Positions 28,172 to 33,243 of a stretch of DNA of 33,243 nt are shown piece after piece (position 1 is the stretch's first letter; each line of letters opens with the position of its first letter). The stretch is from a virus, in IMG/VR virus record IMGVR_UViG_3300034013_000129, positions 1 to 33,243 of that record. One strand, 5' to 3'. The notes beneath the pieces were generated by a model, which saw only the letters and a list, made by a program, of their open reading frames with translations, ran no database searches and was not told where the DNA came from. A program made the translations under genes and the position numbers.

Positions 28172-29608
28172 CTAGCGAGCGGCTCTCCGTCGAGCGAGGT
28201 CGATCTGTGCCTTCCTCAACGCGATCGGTTTGGGCGTCACGATAACACTCTCTGTGCTAATTCGTGAACGAATCGTTGCGACTGTTTGTTCGTAAGCAGG
28301 GTAAGTCACGATGCTGACATCGAAGAGTCGAACCTCGCGTAGTTCACGAGTGCGTCGATCGTCGCTCCATGAATCCTTGATGGTCTCGAATGCGAATGAC
28401 ATCTGTGTCATGTCGCCTCGCTTCATTGCAGAGATGACGGTCGCTGCTAATGGGTTGGATGGATCCAACTCAGCGTCTACCCATAGACCACGCTCATCTT
28501 CCCGGAGCGTCATTGTTCCCGACTTGGTGCGAGCGAGAGGAACTCCTTCGTGGTTGACGAGGAGTCGAACATCAGCGCCATCGTTGATCGTCTTGCTGAA
28601 TGCGCCTCGACGAACGAACTCTGTCCAAGGGAGCGGCTCCGATGGTGAATCCCACATCGCTGCGTATCCCATGAAGCGATTCGAGTCGCCATCCATGCGG
28701 AACTCCAAATTGGAGAATGCGATCGAGCGCTTCTCGTATTGTTCGCTTGCCCATCGAATCTCGATGCCATTGGATTCGACTTCGACTTCTTCTTCTGTTA
28801 CTGGTTCTGTTTCCATAGTTGGTGCTTCTCCTTGAATGAGATCTGTTCTGATGATCCACAACTTGCAGATGCCGTTCGGCGCAATGTCTCCCTCGACGAC
28901 TTCGCATCCTCGACCACCTTCGTAGAAGACGCAATTCGAGCAGACAAGTCCTTCCTCGACGAATGGTGACTCTTCCATGTAGTGAGCGCCATCAGCATCG
29001 CTGCTTTGATTCCATTTGCCGAATGTCTCTGCGATGTATTCGAGCGTTTCGTATTGCGCTTCTTGACGCGGATTCAAGCCGTAGTCGTCTTCTTCTTCCA
29101 TCGGTAGTTGTCGATCCTCTTCTCGTTTGACTATTGCCTCTGCCCATGAGCGACCGGGATCTCCTCCCCACAATGCCCATGCAATGCGACCGGCTGATGG
29201 ATAACCATCTTCGTCGGGAGACCATCCTTGTCCCTGCTTGTCTACTTCATGCCGTGCGAAATACGACACCATTCGCTTGACCGTGTCGAGGGATAAGTCT
29301 CGACCATTGATGATGTCTCTCGCCCGAGCGACTCCAATGTTGGTGCCACCTCGACCGAACTCTTCTCGCCAGTCGAGTCCGCGTTGTGCTTCATCCTTCA
29401 TGCTTGAAGTGGGAGCGAAGGAGTCTGCGCGGAGTTCTCTGACTTCACCGACTGGTTCGATTCCTTCGGAGATCGAGACGGCGACCATCTGATCGATGGC
29501 GTCTTGTTTGCTTTGATGGCATCCGATGGTTTCCCATCCACCACCGGCTTGCTTCACCGTTGCCCAACCATTGCAGTCGCTTTGACTTTCAGAGATCCCG
29601 TAGGGCAT
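28172..29608 (-). CDS. Multidomain prohead protease (S78) fusion
   Basis: A 478-residue protein. Residues 1-50 carry a small domain (DCNGWATVKQAGGGWETIGC). Residues 75-165 form a helical domain (LDWREEFGRGGTNIGVARARD and SYFARHEVDKQGQGW). A Cys cluster follows (C223, C226, C235, C248). The C-terminal 290-440 part is the caudovirus prohead protease: LLVNHEGVPLA (H353), MTQMSFAF (S404) and LREVRLFDVSIVTYPAYEQ. It should cut the capsid delta domain during maturation. Plain proteases of the family are about 200 residues, so the N-terminal modules are additions. The ATG at 29608 overlaps the upstream stop (TGATG). Confidence 0.84.
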   Translation of the reverse strand: MPYGISESQSDCNGWATVKQAGGGWETIGCHQSKQDAIDQMVAVSISEGIEPVGEVRELRADSFAPTSSMKDEAQRGLDWREEFGRGGTNIGVARARDIINGRDLSLDTVKRMVSYFARHEVDKQGQGWSPDEDGYPSAGRIAWALWGGDPGRSWAEAIVKREEDRQLPMEEEDDYGLNPRQEAQYETLEYIAETFGKWNQSSDADGAHYMEESPFVEEGLVCSNCVFYEGGRGCEVVEGDIAPNGICKLWIIRTDLIQGEAPTMETEPVTEEEVEVESNGIEIRWASEQYEKRSIAFSNLEFRMDGDSNRFMGYAAMWDSPSEPLPWTEFVRRGAFSKTINDGADVRLLVNHEGVPLARTKSGTMTLREDERGLWVDAELDPSNPLAATVISAMKRGDMTQMSFAFETIKDSWSDDRRTRELREVRLFDVSIVTYPAYEQTVATIRSRISTESVIVTPKPIALRKAQIDLARRRAAR

Positions 29609-29871
29609 CAGTCGACATCCGGAATCAAGAGTCTGACATTCTCTGTCACGCCATTTGCGGTCGCTGCCCACAATTCCTCACCAAGCGGGAGAATCATTTG
29701 GAATGGGACAGCATGCTTCTCGGTTGCTAATCCATTCGATGAAGTCACATTCGACGCTCCGAGATAGACGGTTCCATTGCCAACGACATGCAGATAGATC
29801 GTGCGATGGACATTGTCTTTGTCGATGATTCGTGATGCCGTCGAAGTCACGGTGAATGCTGAGGATCTCAT
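29608..29871 (-). CDS. Small structural-region protein
   Basis: An 87-residue beta-rich protein (RTIYLHVVGNGTVYLG) between portal and protease. Its start overlaps the portal stop (ATGA) and its stop overlaps the protease ATG (TGATG). Probably a small virion or head protein. No family is recognised. Confidence 0.65.
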   Translation of the reverse strand: MRSSAFTVTSTASRIIDKDNVHRTIYLHVVGNGTVYLGASNVTSSNGLATEKHAVPFQMILPLGEELWAATANGVTENVRLLIPDVD

Positions 29872-31058
29872 TGTGGTGGTTCTCCATCTTTGCCCAGCGT
29901 CGGAAGTGTTTCGCTTCCTTCGACTGATGCCATTGGCGCTCCCGGAACTCCGAGAATGAATTGATCGCCACCTTCGTATGGCTCACGACCAAGGTCGTAT
30001 CGTGCTTCATTCGGTGTCATCGTTCCCGACATAATCATCAGTTGTTGTGTTCTCACTCGCGTCAACATGTCAGCGCGGAGGAACTCATCAGGATCGAGTC
30101 GAATGAATTGACCCGGTGGCATCAGATCAGAGAGTGCATCTTCAAGTCGACGCATCCAAGGAAGGAGCGTGTGACGAACAAAGTTCATCCCGGCTGCTTC
30201 GATGTTCTGATAAGTCTGAGTGTCGCCACCAGTACCGAGAATCATGTAGAGCGGGATTCGATAAGCCCTCGCAATGTCTCGAACAATTGCTTCTCGATGA
30301 GCCATCGTGTCCATGTCGGTTGCTGATGCGGTGATGGATCTCCACTTCAAGCCGCCAGTCAACACAGCAGGTCGACGACGCTTGTAGAGCGAATCGACCC
30401 AAGTCTCACGAAGCACATCTGCTTGCTGAGTGGTCAATTGTTGATCTGTTTCAAGCACAGAAGATGGTGTCGCTCCATCGCCATAGAACTGTGACAGGAA
30501 TCGTTCGATAGCGAGATTCGTGCCGATGGTGTTTCGCAACGCATCAAGTGGCGAAAGGCTGAGAAGACTATTCGCAAGTTGGAGCCAGCGCAGATGCTTG
30601 ACCTCAGACGAGTCGAGGATGGTCTCTCCTACTCGGTAGAAGATCTCGCCATTCAGTCGCAATGGCTGAACCTTGTCGGGATGGATGTTGCGGAGTTCGA
30701 GAATCTCGTTGCCATCACGGGCAACAAAGATGAATGCGTTGCCATGAATAGCAGCGGTGATGATTGTCTGATGAATGAACTCGAACATCGTTTGGTCAGC
30801 GTTGGGATGTTGCAGCCATGACGGGGGAGGCAATTGTTCGTAGCGATTATCGATGTTGCGGAATGTCTTGACCGGCATGGTCGCAATGGAATCACCGAGG
30901 AGCGTCACGCAACCGATGACGGCAGACGATGTGAACATGTTGGTCTCGGTGACTAATTCACCGGAGTAGTTACCGAAGAGTGGTCGAGCGGTGACTTGAT
31001 TCGGATCGATACTCGATGGGAGCGCCCGCTTCTCGACTCTTGAACGAAGGAGACTCAT
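29868..31058 (-). CDS. Portal protein (HK97-like)
   Basis: A 396-residue portal of the HK97 family, which forms the dodecameric DNA channel of the head. Clear signatures: TSSAVIGCVTLLGDSIATMP near residues 43-62, ITAAIHGNAFIFVARDG, a long helical middle with AIVRDIARAYRIPLYMILG, and MTPNEARYDLGREPYEGGD near the end. Location between terminase and protease supports the call. Confidence 0.9.
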   Translation of the reverse strand: MSLLRSRVEKRALPSSIDPNQVTARPLFGNYSGELVTETNMFTSSAVIGCVTLLGDSIATMPVKTFRNIDNRYEQLPPPSWLQHPNADQTMFEFIHQTIITAAIHGNAFIFVARDGNEILELRNIHPDKVQPLRLNGEIFYRVGETILDSSEVKHLRWLQLANSLLSLSPLDALRNTIGTNLAIERFLSQFYGDGATPSSVLETDQQLTTQQADVLRETWVDSLYKRRRPAVLTGGLKWRSITASATDMDTMAHREAIVRDIARAYRIPLYMILGTGGDTQTYQNIEAAGMNFVRHTLLPWMRRLEDALSDLMPPGQFIRLDPDEFLRADMLTRVRTQQLMIMSGTMTPNEARYDLGREPYEGGDQFILGVPGAPMASVEGSETLPTLGKDGEPPQ

Positions 31059-31225
31059 GCTTTGACCTCAACAACTGCGATGATGAACGCTCCTGCAACG
31101 ATGAAGCCTGCTGGCTTGTAGATCATCCCTGCGCCTATTGAGACAAGTGCCATGCCACCAAACTCCACGATGTAGGTGCTTACGAATAGAGCGACCTTGC
31201 TGAATTGCTTGAATCGATTCATCAT
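31055..31225 (-). CDS. Small membrane protein between terminase and portal
   Basis: A 56-residue protein with two hydrophobic segments (ALFVSTYIVEFGGMALVSIGA and GFIVAGAFIIAVV). ATG 31225 starts four bases after the terminase stop; a second ATG follows directly. The stop overlaps the portal ATG (ATGA). The function is unknown; small membrane proteins at this site occur in some actinophages. Confidence 0.68.
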   Translation of the reverse strand: MMNRFKQFSKVALFVSTYIVEFGGMALVSIGAGMIYKPAGFIVAGAFIIAVVEVKA

Positions 31226-31229
31226 CGAC

Positions 31230-32723
31230 TCACCATACAGAGATGATGCTAGGAGGTGGTGTGTTGATAGCGCGTCTCGAAGCACGGTCGATAGCCATCA
31301 CCATTGCGATACATGCGTCGATCTTTCTTCTCGACTTTCCTTTGCTAAGCCGCCACCCGTTCTCGGTCATGCGTTGTGCTGCCGATAGGACTTGATCTGT
31401 GAACATTGGATTCCCTCCATGAATGACTTTGTTGTTGACGATGAACTCGTAAGTGGTGCCACAAGCGGGAACCATTCGCTGAGACGACTGAGGGAACTCC
31501 AACATCGGGAGACCATCATCGAGGAGTTCCTCAGCGGAGCGTTGGAAGAACGCAGGGTCGTAAGCGAACTCGACCACATTCAGCCGGTCATGCAATTCCC
31601 GTAGGTAAGCCTCGATCTCATGGACATCGATGGCGTTCTGATCGGGATGCCAAATGCGATGCTCGACATGAATCTTTCCGTCTTCGTCGACCTGAGCGCA
31701 GACGACTGCGATGCTGTCGTGCTTCAATGCCATGTCGATTCCCACAAATGTCGGGAGATCCGGATCGATAACCACATTTCCTTGACAGCGTTCCCAAGCG
31801 CCAGCGGGCAGCCATGACTCTTGTGCTCGCACCCATTGGTTTAGTCGGAAGCGTCGCATCGATGCTTCGCTTGTCTGCTTCGCTGAGGATTCCATGTCAT
31901 CAGCATCGAGAATGCCGAGCGCCAAGTTTGGATTCGCAATGTTCCAAGCCTTGCGATCGAAGACATCACAGTCCATCGGGGCTTCCCACCAATAGAAACC
32001 GAATGCGTCGTCATCGATGTCGCCACCGGCTACGCCTTTGCCGTAGTCGTAAAGATGCCCACAGACTGTGTCGAGGTCGTAGCCAGCAGTCGTGAATGCC
32101 ACGACCAATGGATCGACGCGCGCTCCTGAGCCGAGCGTCAAGGCATCCCACAACTCATCATTGCGCTGCACCCATAATTCGTCGAAGACAACCAGCGATG
32201 GGTTCAAGCCCTGTTGGAGTTTGCCGTCAGCCGATAGCACTCGATAGACAGCGCCATACATCGGCACCTCGATGGCGTCACGATAGACCTTGCACTCATT
32301 CGACAGGAGCGGGGAGCGCATGATCTGTTGCTTCGCTTCATTGAAGACGATGCGAGCCTGCTGTCTGTCACCGGCTGCCGAGTAAACCTCCGCGCCCGGT
32401 TCACCAGCGAACAAGCCGTAGAGCGCCAGCGCAGATCCGATGAGCGACTTCCCGTTCTTTCGTGGGAGACCAACTAGCGCTCGACGATAACGAAGTCGAC
32501 CATCATCCCTTCGTTCAAGCAGGGAATGGATGAGCCATTGTTGCCAAGGAGTGAAGAGGAGCGGCTCGCCAGCACGACGACCTTTCGACACTTCAAGGAA
32601 TTGTTCAGCAAAGTCGATGACTCCTTGACCGTCGCTCGTTCCCTTCCCCGGGAGCGTCGCGTATGTCGGAGCCCATGCCTTACTTGGCTTGGCGGTTCTT
32701 GTTGACACGATTCCTGAACTCAT
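31230..32723 (-). CDS. terL: Terminase large subunit
   Basis: A 497-residue packaging motor and nuclease. ATPase: Walker A GLPRKNGKS at 85-93 and Walker B VVFDE at 178-182. C-terminal nuclease: FVGIDMALKHD with D330, FAYDP with D389, and KIDACIAM with D469 as the RNase-H-like acidic triad. The gene overlaps the small subunit by 44 bases; the start at 32723 is the first ATG in frame, and no better start lies downstream of 32680. The protein packages DNA together with the small subunit and probably the HNH endonuclease. Confidence 0.93.
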   Translation of the reverse strand: MSSGIVSTRTAKPSKAWAPTYATLPGKGTSDGQGVIDFAEQFLEVSKGRRAGEPLLFTPWQQWLIHSLLERRDDGRLRYRRALVGLPRKNGKSLIGSALALYGLFAGEPGAEVYSAAGDRQQARIVFNEAKQQIMRSPLLSNECKVYRDAIEVPMYGAVYRVLSADGKLQQGLNPSLVVFDELWVQRNDELWDALTLGSGARVDPLVVAFTTAGYDLDTVCGHLYDYGKGVAGGDIDDDAFGFYWWEAPMDCDVFDRKAWNIANPNLALGILDADDMESSAKQTSEASMRRFRLNQWVRAQESWLPAGAWERCQGNVVIDPDLPTFVGIDMALKHDSIAVVCAQVDEDGKIHVEHRIWHPDQNAIDVHEIEAYLRELHDRLNVVEFAYDPAFFQRSAEELLDDGLPMLEFPQSSQRMVPACGTTYEFIVNNKVIHGGNPMFTDQVLSAAQRMTENGWRLSKGKSRRKIDACIAMVMAIDRASRRAINTPPPSIISVW

Positions 32724-33162
32724 CCAAACTTGAAACGCTCTGCGCTGCGATACCCATCCTCGCTCTGTCGACAGGAGAGAAGCCGAGCGATGAGAGATTC
32801 ATTGTGATCTGTTTCTCTAAGTGACGAAGCGCTGCGCGTTCACGCCAGTCGAGTTGATTCGCAAAGAGTTTCGATCGAAGAATTGTTCGCTCATCTGTTT
32901 GCTCACAGACAAGCATCACGAGTTCGATGTCAGCATCTCGACGAAGCCACGCTCCACCTGCTTGCCAAATGAGTTCCCAAAGTTTCTGTCCGTATCCCTT
33001 CGTGCCATCTCGACCGGGCATGAGTGGTCGATGTGGTTCAGGAATGTCGCTTGCGCTCTGAGGATCGAGTGGAGTGACCACCGACAACTTCCTCTTCCCG
33101 GGATTCCCGATTCTCTGCTTCTGTTCGACCGGCTTCGGTTTCCTTCCTCGCGTCTCGCTCAT
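32680..33162 (-). CDS. terS: Terminase small subunit
   Basis: A 160-residue protein with a Lys/Arg/Pro-rich start (RGRKPKPVEQKQRIGNPGKR, typical of phage small terminases of the P27 type), then a helical part (KLWELIWQAGGAWLRRDADIE) and a basic C-terminus. It directly precedes the large subunit. I use ATG 33162; an in-frame ATG at 33210 would add residues encoded by the GA-repeat. A GA-rich purine repeat immediately precedes the start and may serve as ribosome-binding site. Confidence 0.85.
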   Translation of the reverse strand: MSETRGRKPKPVEQKQRIGNPGKRKLSVVTPLDPQSASDIPEPHRPLMPGRDGTKGYGQKLWELIWQAGGAWLRRDADIELVMLVCEQTDERTILRSKLFANQLDWRERAALRHLEKQITMNLSSLGFSPVDRARMGIAAQSVSSLDEFRNRVNKNRQAK

Positions 33163-33195
33163 GGTCTCTCTCTCTCTGATGGTCTCTCTCTCTCG
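33161..33195. repeat. Tandem 18-bp repeat at the TerS start
   Basis: The unit ATGGTCTCTCTCTCTCTG (33161-33178) is followed at once by a nearly identical unit, one TC shorter (33179-33195). On the minus strand it gives two purine-rich GAGAGAGAGACCAT copies, the second being the start codon region of terS. It may act as ribosome-binding purine tract or as terminase-binding repeat. Confidence 0.7.
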
Positions 33196-33243
33196 AAAGT
33201 GCAACCACAAATTGTGTTTATTTCGCGGTCGTGTGCGGAGAGA
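33196..33243. other. Right terminal noncoding segment
   Basis: No gene is supported. It contains the small palindrome CACAAATTGTG at 33206-33216. The segment would join position 1 if the molecule circularises, giving a noncoding HNH-to-terS junction of about 200 bases. A promoter for the late genes may lie here or across the junction, but no clear -10/-35 was found. Confidence 0.4.

Noticed and set aside
1-33243. Integrase, CRISPR array, insertion sequences or plus-strand genes
   Set aside because: No recombinase motifs, regularly spaced repeats or transposase-like proteins were seen; plus-strand frames all shadow convincing minus-strand genes.

Overview
The window reads as an essentially complete genome of a tailed bacteriophage (siphovirus-like) with a 33.2-kb, unidirectional, tightly packed gene map. 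Every gene I can support lies on the minus strand, so the biological order runs from high to low coordinates. Genes are typically joined by ATGA, TGATG or GTGA stop/start overlaps. Host: the style of the DNA-metabolism genes, an r1t-type holin, GTG starts, a likely leaderless promoter and a long Thr-rich, signal-peptide-bearing surface protein all suggest a phage of Actinobacteria, perhaps an aquatic Acidimicrobiia-like group. The host is an inference only. GC content looks to be about 50-55% by eye.

Layout in transcription order. (1) 33162-24503: terminase small and large subunits, portal, multidomain prohead protease, HK97-fold capsid, head-tail connectors, tail tube, and tail-assembly chaperones with a -1 frameshift at a CCCTTTG heptamer. 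(2) 24506-17860: a gp10-like protein, tape measure, distal tail proteins and fibre-like proteins. (3) 17860-15562: a lysis and surface block with small membrane proteins, a PA14/Thr-stalk membrane-anchored protein, a holin and an M15-type peptidase. (4) 15497-13102: a Red-like recombination module (YqaJ/lambda-exonuclease-type nuclease plus an ERF-like annealing protein), probably driven by a leaderless promoter. (5) 13003-9955: small zinc, helix-turn-helix and membrane proteins, a Holliday-junction-resolvase-like nuclease, and replication initiator and helicase-loader-like proteins. (6) 9820-8537: an exported lysozyme-like protein and an XRE regulator with a dyad operator. (7) 8370-5206: a five-gene cassette headed by an amidoligase and a class II glutamine amidotransferase, ending at a strong hairpin. 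(8) 5103-127: a ParB-like protein, DpdA, QueC, QueD, QueE, a phosphoribosyltransferase-FolE fusion and an HNH endonuclease.

The most notable biology is a near-complete DNA 7-deazaguanine hypermodification pathway: FolE, QueD, QueE and QueC make preQ0, and DpdA swaps it for guanine in DNA. Two features suggest this version is unusual. First, FolE carries an N-terminal phosphoribosyltransferase that could recycle the guanine DpdA releases. Second, the separate glutamine-amidotransferase/amidoligase cassette could supply amide chemistry, either to a deazaguanine or to a protein or cell-wall substrate. DpdA also ends in a periodic 19-residue repeat, and the hexamer GTCGAC is strongly over-represented across the genome.

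Joining the two ends would place HNH, TerS, TerL and portal in the classical order, so the junction probably holds the packaging (cos-like) site. It is rich in G-tracts and short tandem repeats. No integrase, DNA polymerase, replicative helicase, complete tRNA gene or CRISPR array was seen.
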